From a bacterium (lineage in GTDB: Bacteria; Armatimonadota; Zipacnadia; Zipacnadales; UBA11051), in the NCBI GenBank assembly GCA_030604405.1, contig JAUVVY010000029.1:1-50077 (forward strand): DNA of 50,077 nt, read 5' to 3'. A program made the position numbers and the translations under genes. Shown in pieces: positions 33,311 to 41,168 of the stretch (position 1 is the first letter of the stretch; every line of letters begins with the position of its first letter). Under the pieces are notes generated by a model that saw nothing but the letters and a program-made list of their open reading frames with translations, was not told the DNA's origin and made no database searches.

Positions 33311-33665
33311 CAGATACAGCCTCGCTATCTTCCAACTCCGCTTCCACCACCTGTAGCTCATGGCCCGAGGCCAGCTTCAGGCGCAAGCTCCCGCAAGCCT
33401 CGCACTTTACGAATGGTGTGAACGACTCGGTCTGGTGCCCGCACTCCTGGCACGTGGCGCGAACCGGCACGTGCTCGATATGCAGCTCGGAGCCTTGCAG
33501 CGGCGAGCCGTACGTCACCGCCGTCCAAGCCTCGTGAAGCAGCTCGGGCACGATCATGCTCATCGGGCCGACGGCAACTGTGGCCGCCTGCACACGACTG
33601 CCATGCTCTTGTGCGACGTCCGAGAGGATCGTCGCTATGTATTGGGCGATTGAATACTCGTGCAT
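33300..33665 (-). CDS. hypA: Hydrogenase nickel metallochaperone HypA
   Basis: The start at 33665 gives the required N-terminus MHEYSIAQ (His2 is a nickel ligand). The 121-residue product has a zinc finger of the HypA type: CQECG and CEACG, about 71-74 and 88-91. The ribosome site is weak. The frame upstream is open but begins with an unrelated stretch. It precedes hypB with an 11-base overlap. HypA carries nickel to HypB for insertion into hydrogenase or, in some bacteria, urease; no urease gene is visible. Confidence 0.95.
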   Translation of the reverse strand: MHEYSIAQYIATILSDVAQEHGSRVQAATVAVGPMSMIVPELLHEAWTAVTYGSPLQGSELHIEHVPVRATCQECGHQTESFTPFVKCEACGSLRLKLASGHELQVVEAELEDSEAVSDES

Positions 33666-33709
33666 GGTGAACTCAAGCGATTGGTCGCGTACCGAGGCGC
33701 TGAAAAGCC

Positions 33710-33738
33710 ACCTTAACACCGCACAGCGATGGCGTCAA
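33710..33738 (-). promoter_or_regulatory. Candidate hypAB promoter
   Basis: On the minus strand TTGACG (33738-33733), 17 bases, TAAGGT (33715-33710), about 45 bases before the hypA start. The -10 is poor. Confidence 0.35.
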
Positions 33739-33772
33739 GTAAGAGGCTTTCTGAAGTTGGGCAGGATTGGTA

Positions 33773-33801
33773 TTGACAAGGTGGGGGTGTGGTGCTATGA
33801 T
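33773..33801 (+). promoter_or_regulatory. Sigma-70-type promoter for the prepilin gene
   Basis: TTGACA (33773-33778), 17 bases, TATGAT (33796-33801) with an extended TGC before it. The expected start point is near 33808, before the ATG at 33858. Confidence 0.75.
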
Positions 33802-33857
33802 AACAGGGTGTTACGATAATGCAAATCGTGCTACGCAGTAGCAAGGAACAAAGTGGA

Positions 33858-34541
33858 ATGAAAAGGTCTGACAGAAGCGGCTTCACTCTCATTGAATTGC
33901 TGGTGGTCATCGCGATCATCGCAATTCTGGCCGCTATTTTGTTTCCGGTATTCGCCCGGGCCCGCGAGAAAGCCCGCCAGATTACTTGCCTGAGCAATAT
34001 GAAACAGCAGGGGCTGGCGGCTTTGATGTACGCCGACGACTACGACGAGATGATGGTGCTGGCATACCAGTGGAAGTCGAAGCTGGACCCCTATATGAAG
34101 AACCGCGAGCTGTTCAAGTGCCCGAGCCGCAAAGACCTGCCCTGGTACTACGGGCATGGGCTGAACATCGGTGCCCCGGGCGCTATGCCGCCCTGCGACC
34201 CGATAGTAGCAGGGGTTGATGGCAAGGCGCTGGCCGAAATAGAATGTCCGAGCTACAAGATTTTCACGGTGGAGTGGGATCGGTGTCTGGCCGGGCCGCC
34301 CAGTGGGCCGACAGGATCGCAGCGTGGGGGCCAACTTTGCTTCTGGGCGGTGTGTCGCATCCACAATAATGGCTCCAATGTTCTGTTCTGTGACGGCCAT
34401 GCCAAGTGGCTGAACCCGAGCGATTTCCACAGCAACACCGACCATGTTGACGGTGACGGCAATCCGGTGCCGGATACTGCCACAGCGGTGGCGGAAAGCG
34501 TCTGGCGGAAATACTGGGATACCGCGTATGAGGTCAACTAA
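33858..34541 (+). CDS. Type IV prepilin-like protein with H-x9-DG motif (DUF1559 type)
   Basis: The 227-residue protein has a short basic leader ending in G (RSDRSG), then the [18 protein letters not shown] helix, so it should be cut between Gly and Phe by prepilin peptidase and methylated. After the helix comes [13 protein letters not shown], a signature seen repeatedly in Armatimonadota-like genomes. Near the C-terminus is the H-x9-DG motif ([16 protein letters not shown]). These proteins occur in large families and are pseudopilins or surface proteins with a soluble beta domain. The start at 33858 is chosen over 33819 for the short leader. It is followed by a hairpin that lies inside the next gene. 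Confidence 0.9.
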   Translation: MKRSDRSGFTLIELLVVIAIIAILAAILFPVFARAREKARQITCLSNMKQQGLAALMYADDYDEMMVLAYQWKSKLDPYMKNRELFKCPSRKDLPWYYGHGLNIGAPGAMPPCDPIVAGVDGKALAEIECPSYKIFTVEWDRCLAGPPSGPTGSQRGGQLCFWAVCRIHNNGSNVLFCDGHAKWLNPSDFHSNTDHVDGDGNPVPDTATAVAESVWRKYWDTAYEVN

Positions 34542-35115
34542 GGGGAGCGAAGAAAAGCCAGGGGCGGCGCTGACGCAAAGTCGGCGCCGTCTCTTTGAGG
34601 CCCGGGACCTGGCCCTCGGCGGGCTGTTTGGGGCGCTGGCGCTCGTGCTGCCTATCGCCTTTCATGTCCTGGGGCCGGGCATGGGCAAGCTGTTTCTGCC
34701 GATGTATTACCCGATCCTGGCCCTGGGCCTGCTGGCCTCGTGGGAAGTGACGTTGATGGTCGGGATGCTAGTCCCGGTTCTGTCTTCCATCCTCACGGGC
34801 ATGCCGCCGCCGCCGATGGCAGTGATGATGGTCTTGGAACTGGGCGCGATCGGCGCGGTAGCGAGTCTGGTGCGCTCTTGGGGTGGTGGCATCTGGCCGG
34901 CGGCGATCGCTGCGCTGGTCGCCGCGCGGATCATCGGCATCGCAGCGATACTCACCATTTTGCCCATGATCGAGATTCATGGCGGCATCTATGAATATGT
35001 CGCCGTGGGGTTTGTCGCCTCGCTGCCGGGCGAAATCATCCTGTTGACCGTAGTGCCCGCCACCGTGTATGCTATCGAGAAGACCAGCATGATAGGCTCG
35101 CGCTATGCGAAATGA
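34528..35115 (+). CDS. ECF transporter S component of unknown specificity
   Basis: The ATG at 34528 overlaps the prepilin stop; the first 25 residues are not hydrophobic, and a terminator-like hairpin lies in codons 12-22, so the true start may lie later. The roughly 195-residue protein has five or six helices, starting with [21 protein letters not shown], followed by [15 protein letters not shown] and [19 protein letters not shown]. This layout is typical of the substrate-binding (S) subunit of energy-coupling-factor importers. It lacks the N-terminal MH start of the CbiM/NikM nickel-cobalt components. Adjacent genes for FmdE-like, EcfT and EcfA support the role; the substrate is not known. 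Confidence 0.8.
   Translation: MRSTKGSEEKPGAALTQSRRRLFEARDLALGGLFGALALVLPIAFHVLGPGMGKLFLPMYYPILALGLLASWEVTLMVGMLVPVLSSILTGMPPPPMAVMMVLELGAIGAVASLVRSWGGGIWPAAIAALVAARIIGIAAILTILPMIEIHGGIYEYVAVGFVASLPGEIILLTVVPATVYAIEKTSMIGSRYAK
34563..34591 (+). terminator. Hairpin behind the prepilin gene
   Basis: GGCGGCGCTGAC and GTCGGCGCCGTC pair (two wobbles) around GCAAA, followed by CTCTTTG, 22 bases after the prepilin stop codon. It lies within the first codons of the S-component reading frame if that frame starts at 34528. Confidence 0.5.
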
Positions 35116-35125
35116 GCGCGAGAAG

Positions 35126-35153
35126 CTGGCGGGCTGGAAGCCCGCCCCACGGT
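35126..35153. repeat. Short GCGGGCTGGAAGCCCGC element
   Basis: GCGGGCTGGAAGCCCGC then CCCACGG. It is a variant of the GTCGGGC family (compare 1192), between the S-component and FmdE-like genes. Confidence 0.65.
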
Positions 35154-35181
35154 ATTGAGATCCGAAGGTAGATGGCTGTAG

Positions 35182-35616
35182 ATGAGATGCGAATCGCAGG
35201 TTATCGCTGACGATATTGAGATGCTCAAAGCTTTTCACGGCCACCTGGGGCCATGGGTCTTCGCCGGAATGCGCATGGGCCGCTACGCTCTGAAAAAGCT
35301 CAGTGCGGACCCGCATTTCGGAATCGAAGCGGAGGCCTGGTGTCCCGCTGCCACTCCCACCTCATGCCTGCTGGATGGGATACAGTTCTCCACCGGCTGC
35401 ACTCTCGGTAAGCAGAATATCCGCCACCATGTCTCCGAAGAGGTGCGCGCCAAGTTCAAGAACCGCGACAGCGGTGAAGTTATAGCCCTGCGGCTGCGGC
35501 CGGAGGCAATGGAGCGGGCTATCAAGGCAATGAACGCAACAAACGACGAGGCCGGGGCCGCAATCATCGCGGCCATGAGCGACGAGGAGCTATTGGAGGA
35601 GATTGTGGCGGAGTGA
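35182..35616 (+). CDS. FmdE-family protein within an ECF transporter operon
   Basis: The 144-residue protein has the FmdE core: FHGHLGPW (His19, His21), AWCPAATPTSCLLDG (Cys54, Cys62) and STGCTLGKQNI (Cys73, Lys76). In FmdE of methanogen formylmethanofuran dehydrogenase operons this fold binds a metal or cofactor; the zinc-finger tail of long members is missing here. There is no Fmd/Fwd operon in the window. It overlaps the EcfT gene by 4 bases (GTGA), so it is made together with the transporter. A metal- or cofactor-binding step of uptake is a reasonable inference. Confidence 0.85.
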   Translation: MRCESQVIADDIEMLKAFHGHLGPWVFAGMRMGRYALKKLSADPHFGIEAEAWCPAATPTSCLLDGIQFSTGCTLGKQNIRHHVSEEVRAKFKNRDSGEVIALRLRPEAMERAIKAMNATNDEAGAAIIAAMSDEELLEEIVAE

Positions 35617-36362
35617 GCCGCGACACTGCTTCGCAGCAGACGAAGCGCGAAAGTTCGGTCAGCCCAAGCTTCTGGCTTGGGCTGCTCGCTGTGCTTATCG
35701 TGGCGTGCTCGGTTGTCAACGTCGGGCAGGGCCGGGCAATCGGAATCCTCAGCGGGATCACGGTGCTCGCCCTGATCGTTACGCGAACGCCCCTGCGGCG
35801 GCTTTCGCGCCTGCTGCCGCTTGTCTCCTTCAGCATATTCTGCTTCCTGCTGCTGCTTATTGTGCCGATTGACCCTGATATGGAGACGGTGCAGTTGCCG
35901 TACTGGGGAAAACGCATCCCGTTGCAGGGAAGCTGGTTCCTGCTGGCGCTTGTGGTCAAGTCAACGCTCATCGTGCTGCTCAGCACCGCCTTCGCGGAGC
36001 CGCTGAGCCAGCGGGACCTGTTGGCCGGCCTCACCGGGCTGGGCCTGCCGCCAAAGCTAGTCAGCCTCTGCTACCTGATAGTTAAAGGGGTGCACTCTCT
36101 GGCCGCAGAAATCAGTCGCCTGGTCCGTGCGCGCGATGCCCGAGGACGCCCGCGAGGCTTGAGAGCGGCTAAAGTCGCCGCTGCGATGGCACAGGTGCTG
36201 ATGATTCGCCTGGGACGGCGCGCCGAGACCCAGGCCTTCGCGCTGTGTGCCCGTGGCTACGCCGGGCGCCTGGCCCTCTCTCAGTGGCGCTACATATCGG
36301 TGCTCGAAGTTACGGCGCTTGGCGTGTGCATGGTGGCACTAACATGGCTGACATTGCTCTAG
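35613..36362 (+). CDS. ECF transporter T component (EcfT/CbiQ family)
   Basis: The 249-residue membrane protein starts with GTG overlapping the FmdE-like stop. After four helices comes the coupling region with two Ala-Arg-Gly-type motifs: VRARDARGRPRG and ALCARGYAG, which lie on the coupling helices that touch the ATPases. A final helix (VTALGVCMVALTWLTLL) ends the protein. It joins the S component to the ATP-binding cassette dimer. Its end overlaps the EcfA start by 19 bases. Confidence 0.88.
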   Translation: MSRDTASQQTKRESSVSPSFWLGLLAVLIVACSVVNVGQGRAIGILSGITVLALIVTRTPLRRLSRLLPLVSFSIFCFLLLLIVPIDPDMETVQLPYWGKRIPLQGSWFLLALVVKSTLIVLLSTAFAEPLSQRDLLAGLTGLGLPPKLVSLCYLIVKGVHSLAAEISRLVRARDARGRPRGLRAAKVAAAMAQVLMIRLGRRAETQAFALCARGYAGRLALSQWRYISVLEVTALGVCMVALTWLTLL

Positions 36363-37054
36363 ACATTGAAGTCGAGGACCTGAGCTTCCATTACCCCGAC
36401 GGCACGCTGGCGCTGGAGGACGTGAGCCTGTGCGTGCCGAGGGGCGGTCGGACGGCGCTGATTGGCCCCAACGGCGCCGGCAAATCCACCCTGATGCTGC
36501 ACCTCAACGGCCTGCTGCGTGGCGAGGGCACGATCGAGGTGCTGGGGCAGGAACTGGCAGAGAGAAACATCGGCGACATCCGCCGTCACGTCGGCCTCGT
36601 CTTCCAGAGCCCGGACGACCAGTTGTTCATGCCCAGCGTGTTCGATGAGGTGGCGTTTGCGGCAGTCAACGCCGGCTACGACACAGAAGAGGTGCGGCGA
36701 AGAGTGAGCAAGGCTCTGGGCACCGTCGGCATGAGCGGGCACGAGGACAAACACCCGACCAAGCTCAGCCTCGGTCAAAAAAAGCGCATCTCGATTGCCT
36801 CAGTGCTGGTCACAGACAATCGCATACTGCTGCTCGATGAGCCCTCCGCGGGCCTCGACCCGGCCGGCCGCCGTGACCTTATCGCGCTGTTCGATTCTCT
36901 GAATTCAACTCTGATTATCGCCACTCACGACCTGGACCTGGTGCGGCAGTTGTGCCCCGATGCCGTGGTGCTGAAGGATGGGAAAGTTGTGCGGACAGGT
37001 CCGACGGCGGAGATCCTGGGCGATGCTGAGTTCCTGCGGTCGTGCGGGTTGTAG
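36344..37054 (+). CDS. ECF transporter ATP-binding protein (EcfA/CbiO family)
   Basis: The start at 36344 lies within the end of the EcfT gene. The 236-residue ATPase has Walker A GPNGAGKST (41-49), Q-loop FQSPDDQLF (87-95, typical of ECF ATPases), signature LSLGQKKR (141-148), Walker B ILLLDEPSAGLDP (161-173) and the switch histidine in ATHDLDLV. A single A gene is present, so the dimer is a homodimer unless a second A is encoded elsewhere. It supplies ATP hydrolysis for uptake by the S component. It is the last gene of the unit; a CCCCCTTCCCT hairpin repeat lies 130 bases downstream. Confidence 0.94.
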   Translation: MADIALDIEVEDLSFHYPDGTLALEDVSLCVPRGGRTALIGPNGAGKSTLMLHLNGLLRGEGTIEVLGQELAERNIGDIRRHVGLVFQSPDDQLFMPSVFDEVAFAAVNAGYDTEEVRRRVSKALGTVGMSGHEDKHPTKLSLGQKKRISIASVLVTDNRILLLDEPSAGLDPAGRRDLIALFDSLNSTLIIATHDLDLVRQLCPDAVVLKDGKVVRTGPTAEILGDAEFLRSCGL

Positions 37055-37169
37055 GGCCTACCTCGTGTTGTGCCTCCCCTTTGTGTGGTCTGATCTGGTG
37101 TTAAAGATTGGGTTTGGAAGAGGGAAAACTGCCTGGCCGTGGAGAAATGGTTAGTGGTGGCCGTCGGGG

Positions 37170-37226
37170 TACCTAACCCCCTACCCCCCTTCCCTGGTAG
37201 GGAAGGGGGAATCAAAGGGGGATAGG
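37170..37226. repeat. Second copy of the CCTAACCCCCTA...GGGGGATAGG element
   Basis: The hairpin CCCCCTTCCCT/AGGGAAGGGGG (37185-37209) with the same flanks as at 32547. The 295-base gap 37055-37349 otherwise holds no gene. Confidence 0.85.
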
Positions 37227-37349
37227 AAGTTGGGCTAGCGGATCCGGCTCAGTACAGCCTCTACCGCCTTCGCCAAGGCTACGGCGGACAAGCCCACGCG
37301 GTCACATTTGGGATGCGTAAGCTGCGCGATCGAGGAGGAACTCGTCAAG

Positions 37350-40250
37350 ATGAAAACGCTTGGGATGCTATTAGTGCTTGTGGCGCTGATTGTGGCGCAA
37401 AGCTGTGCATCGGCGCTTGAGGTCGGAGTCTATACTCGCTCGACAGGCGCCGGGGCCGTCATCGAGGCGCTCGGCCAGCAGGACACTATTACCGTGGTCG
37501 AGCTGGAAAGCCTGGATTTGCCGGCGCTGGTGGGGTGCGATGTCATAGTGCTTGAGAGCATGAAGGGCCTGGGCGGTGGGAATGAAAAATGGCGGGATGC
37601 TATCCGCACTTATGCCGCCGCCGGCGGCGGAGTGGTGTTGGAACACGACTCGGTGGGCTTCCGGGGCTGGGATGATGAGACGCGGCTGTTTCCGGAGATC
37701 ATCGCCCTGGGTATTGATCGCTCTCAGACGGTGACGGTAAGAGTGGTCGCCGAGCATCCGGTGATTGCCGGGCTGCCGGCGGAGTTTAAGCACGCCTACA
37801 GCGACCACATCATGATGCAGGTGGGGCCGGAGGGCGAGACCGTCATCGCTGATGCCGACGGCATGGCAACCACGATAGCCGGAAGCTATGGCAAGGGGCG
37901 GGTGGTCGGCAACGGCATGATCAGCGGCTACGGCGTTGATGAGACCGGGGCGGCCAAGCAGATGCCGGCCACCGGCGATCAGTTGAAGCTGCTGCTGAAT
38001 ACCATCAAATGGGCCGGTGAGGCGCAGTTGTCGGCACTGGAGCCGGGGGAAGTCATTGCGCGTATGACCGAGGCTTTGGAGGCGGAGCTGGCTGCAAAAG
38101 CTCCGCAAGCGCCGCCGTACACCGACTGGTATCCCAATACAGCGATGCAGGAAGCGGGCTACCAGAAGCAGCCGATGGCAGAACTCGGCGGCCGGGCGTG
38201 GCAGTGGTGGACGCTCAAACCGGGCTACAGCAATGAGATGATACACCGGCACGTGCAGCACATGAGGCGGACCGGAGTCACCGATATCATCTACCTCGGA
38301 CAGTCGGGGCTTCAACTGGGCTATCTCAGCGACATCCCTGATGCCCAACGGAAGTTCTGGGTGGGACGCTATAAGGGCCGCGATCCACTGAAGCTCGTAT
38401 GCGAGGCGGCAAAGGCCGAGGGGCTGCGAGTGTGGCTGGGAATGCACAGCGGCGACTACGGCGAGGGGATGGTTTGTGTTGACCACAAGGGCCAACCGTA
38501 CATGTACGGCACCCATCCAATTGATGATGTGCGCAGCCCAACACTACGTGAATTTCTGAAACAAGTGCTCACAGAAGCGAAGGAAAAGTACGACCTGGCC
38601 GGATTTTACTATGACGAGCTATTCTTCAACTACCCCGACAAGTGCGGTGACGACTTCGACGACTTCTCGCAATGGTGCGAGGCGGAATTCGGCGAAAGGC
38701 CGGATAAGTCGCTGCTTGACAAGTTAGAAGCGGGCGTCCGGTGGCACGATCCTGAGGATGTCTGGTGGCGGCGGCTGATGCTGTACAAGGCTCACAATAA
38801 CGCCGACTTCATGAAATTTTTGGCCGATACAGCGCACGGGCTGGGCATGGGAGCTATCGGCGAACTGCGGCCCTGTGCAAGATACGCCAACGGTGCAACC
38901 TATGCCATGGACAACCCGGCACTGGTCAGAGCCGGCTGCGACTGGTACTACGTGGCGGCGGGCTGTGAGGCGGCGATGGTGTATCCGAACGGCTGCTCGG
39001 GGCAGCATCACGGCGGCCCATTTGGCTACTATAACACCCACAATCTGCGCGGCAGGCCCACGTTCAACTTCGTGTACTACCACATTGAGCACCCCATCGC
39101 CTGGGGCACTCCCGAGCATCCCGAGCGGCTGCGGGAGATGCTGCGCGACTGCCGCGAATGGGACGGGGCGAAGTCCTTGACACGCGCCGCGCTGCTGACA
39201 TACCAGTACGGCATCATGCTGCAGAATGCCGATCCACGACCGATTGAAAAGCTTGAGGCCAACCTGCTCTACCGGCTGGGGCGCTACCAGGATGTTGACC
39301 GTCTGGAAACTGAAGACACTCGCTACTACGAGAACTATCGGGTGCTCATCGCGCCGCCTCTGAGCATCCAGGGACACGGCCCGGAGGTCTTCGCTGCGAT
39401 CGAGGAATTCGTGTCCAACGGTGGCACAGTCATCTCGCTGGGCGGGAAGTGGATCCAGTCATTGCGCGACTTCACCCGGCAAGAAGATGTGACCGCCAGG
39501 TTCCTGGGCGGAGATTACAAAGGTGAGTCGCGGCCGGTGGACACCATCAATATCGAGGCGGATGAGGAGATCAAAATCGCGCCGCAAGAACTAATCCCCT
39601 TTGTGCCCGCTGCGGGTACACAGGTGCTGTCCACCTTTGGCGATGGCAAGCCTGCGGCTACGGTAAAAACTATCGGCAAAGGCAATGTCATCGGGATCCA
39701 CTGCGATGTCTTGTCAGAGGCCGCCGCCGATGGATGGGCACACGAGCGACTCCTGGCCGATCTAGTCTCCGAATTCAGTCAGCCGGAGATCAGAGTGCTC
39801 GACGCCGGGGCAGAGATCAAGACCAGCCTGCAGAAGAACAACTGGGTGGCTGTGTCACTGTTCGAGCGCGAGACCCCGGCATCAGTAAGGATCAGTGTGG
39901 ACCTCGAAAAGCTGGGCCTCAACGCCGAGGGCTACCGGGTATTGCTCTACGGCCGCTCGCGGGAACTGCTCAAGCCGACGGGGGTATATCAGCCGAGCAA
40001 CTGGACCGCCGAGGACCTCAAGGAGGGCCTCGAACTGACCATCGCCCCTGCCGGCACCATGCGCTGGGACCTGCCCGAAGACCTGGGGCTGTCGGTGTGG
40101 CCGGAGTGGGACCAGGACTGGCTGGGGACGCAAGTGCCGAAGATGTGGGCGGGACACAAGGGACTGCGCGAATGTGGCTTCGAAGTCCTCATCATCACGC
40201 CCCATGACGAACTGACGATAAGCGGGCAGAAGGCGGTAGTGGGACAATGA
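37350..40250 (+). CDS. Secreted glycosidase-like protein with amidotransferase-like domains
   Basis: The start at 37350 has GAGGAGG upstream and begins a signal peptide (LGMLLVLVALIVAQSCASA). The product has 966 residues. A first Rossmann-like domain (about 25-230; LVGCDVIVLES, YGKGRVVGNGMI) precedes a TIM-barrel region (about 265-600) with TDIIYLGQSG, LRVWLGMHSG, AGFYYDELFFNYP (about 416-428) and CDWYYVAAG. A second flavodoxin-like domain follows (about 640-800; YRVLIAPPLSI, GGTVISLGGKW), as in the trimerisation domain of GH42-type beta-galactosidases. A beta-sandwich ends the protein. It is likely a carbohydrate-active enzyme of an uncharacterised GHL-type family; Asp/Glu of YYDE are candidate catalytic residues. 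Confidence 0.75.
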   Translation: MKTLGMLLVLVALIVAQSCASALEVGVYTRSTGAGAVIEALGQQDTITVVELESLDLPALVGCDVIVLESMKGLGGGNEKWRDAIRTYAAAGGGVVLEHDSVGFRGWDDETRLFPEIIALGIDRSQTVTVRVVAEHPVIAGLPAEFKHAYSDHIMMQVGPEGETVIADADGMATTIAGSYGKGRVVGNGMISGYGVDETGAAKQMPATGDQLKLLLNTIKWAGEAQLSALEPGEVIARMTEALEAELAAKAPQAPPYTDWYPNTAMQEAGYQKQPMAELGGRAWQWWTLKPGYSNEMIHRHVQHMRRTGVTDIIYLGQSGLQLGYLSDIPDAQRKFWVGRYKGRDPLKLVCEAAKAEGLRVWLGMHSGDYGEGMVCVDHKGQPYMYGTHPIDDVRSPTLREFLKQVLTEAKEKYDLAGFYYDELFFNYPDKCGDDFDDFSQWCEAEFGERPDKSLLDKLEAGVRWHDPEDVWWRRLMLYKAHNNADFMKFLADTAHGLGMGAIGELRPCARYANGATYAMDNPALVRAGCDWYYVAAGCEAAMVYPNGCSGQHHGGPFGYYNTHNLRGRPTFNFVYYHIEHPIAWGTPEHPERLREMLRDCREWDGAKSLTRAALLTYQYGIMLQNADPRPIEKLEANLLYRLGRYQDVDRLETEDTRYYENYRVLIAPPLSIQGHGPEVFAAIEEFVSNGGTVISLGGKWIQSLRDFTRQEDVTARFLGGDYKGESRPVDTINIEADEEIKIAPQELIPFVPAAGTQVLSTFGDGKPAATVKTIGKGNVIGIHCDVLSEAAADGWAHERLLADLVSEFSQPEIRVLDAGAEIKTSLQKNNWVAVSLFERETPASVRISVDLEKLGLNAEGYRVLLYGRSRELLKPTGVYQPSNWTAEDLKEGLELTIAPAGTMRWDLPEDLGLSVWPEWDQDWLGTQVPKMWAGHKGLRECGFEVLIITPHDELTISGQKAVVGQ

Positions 40251-40975
40251 GGGCATTGATGACACGTCGAGTACTGCTTGCCGGCGTGCTGATTACTGCA
40301 GCTCTCCTGCCGGTGCAATGCTTCGGTCTGACTATCTTCCAGGCACACTTTAACGGGAGCCTGGAAACCACCGAGGGGCAACAGCCGACCGCCGCCGAGG
40401 GCATCCAGTTCGTGCGGGGCCGGTGTGGCACCCAGGGCCTTATGGTCACCGGCGAGACGACGCTCCAATACCCAGCGCCGGGCAATATCAGCCTGTACCA
40501 GGGCACCTACTACATCTGGGTCAAGCCGGTCGGCTGGCGCGGCGGGCCGGATGACAATGTCCGCGACATACTTTACTGGCGGCAGGAAAAGACCAACAAG
40601 CAGAACTTCCTGGGCTTGGTGCAAAACGCGCGCAATACCGTCAACGTCCTGCTGCGCGCTGACCAGGGCCCCTACCTTCAGGCGATGACCAGACCCGCCA
40701 ATGTGTTCCAGGACGGCGGGTGGGTGCAGATCGCCGCCGCGTGGTCGGTATTCACCGGCGTGCTGCGGCTCTACATCAACGGGCAGCTTGTTGACGAGGT
40801 GAGGGCCGCAGAACCGCTGGTGATCGGGCCGACTGGCGAGACTTTCTTAATCGGCGGCCGCAGCGCATATCCGCTCGACAGCGTGATAGATGAGGTCGTC
40901 ATCAGCGACCAGTGCCATAACCAGCAGCAGATCATGGCTGAGCTGCGCAAGCCAATTGCGGCTTACTCGGACTGA
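40247..40975 (+). CDS. Secreted LamG/concanavalin-A-like lectin domain protein
   Basis: The 242-residue protein starts in an ATGA overlap with the previous gene. It has a signal peptide (about 1-28, LLAGVLITAALLPVQCFG) and one jelly-roll domain of the LamG/laminin-G-like type: LTIFQAHFNGSL, GTYYIWVKP, WVQIAAAWSV, LRLYINGQLVDEV, FLIGGRSAYPLDSVIDEVVI. These domains bind glycans or act as glucanase folds; no catalytic Glu pair is visible, so binding is more likely. Its coupling to the glycosidase-like gene suggests shared substrate. Confidence 0.8.
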   Translation: MRALMTRRVLLAGVLITAALLPVQCFGLTIFQAHFNGSLETTEGQQPTAAEGIQFVRGRCGTQGLMVTGETTLQYPAPGNISLYQGTYYIWVKPVGWRGGPDDNVRDILYWRQEKTNKQNFLGLVQNARNTVNVLLRADQGPYLQAMTRPANVFQDGGWVQIAAAWSVFTGVLRLYINGQLVDEVRAAEPLVIGPTGETFLIGGRSAYPLDSVIDEVVISDQCHNQQQIMAELRKPIAAYSD

Positions 40976-41019
40976 ACGTCTCTGGCGCAGTGTTGTAGCG
41001 CTGTGATATGATGGGTGGT

Positions 41020-41066
41020 GGCACGAGCCGGGCTTCGCGCGAGGATGCCTGACCCACGCGAATCGA
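41020..41066. repeat. Degenerate GCCCGACCCACG element
   Basis: GGGCTTCGCGCGAGGATGCC then TGACCCACGCGAATCGAGG in the gap before hom. It is a worn copy of the 1192/29373/49775 family. Confidence 0.5.
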
Positions 41067-41168
41067 GGGTCCGAGCCAGGAGCGTCCCGCACCGCGCTTG
41101 CTGTGCCGCACGATTACTGCAGCAGTGCCCTGTGACCCCTTCCAAGTAGCGTTCGAGGTGACTGAGCT

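Noticed and set aside
34528-35115. Nickel or cobalt S component (NikM/CbiM)
   Set aside because: The N-terminal Met-His metal-binding start and the CbiM-type helix pattern are missing.
37371-38516. 381-codon minus-strand open frame under the glycosidase-like gene
   Set aside because: No start signal or domain; the plus-strand protein has a signal peptide, a ribosome site and family motifs.
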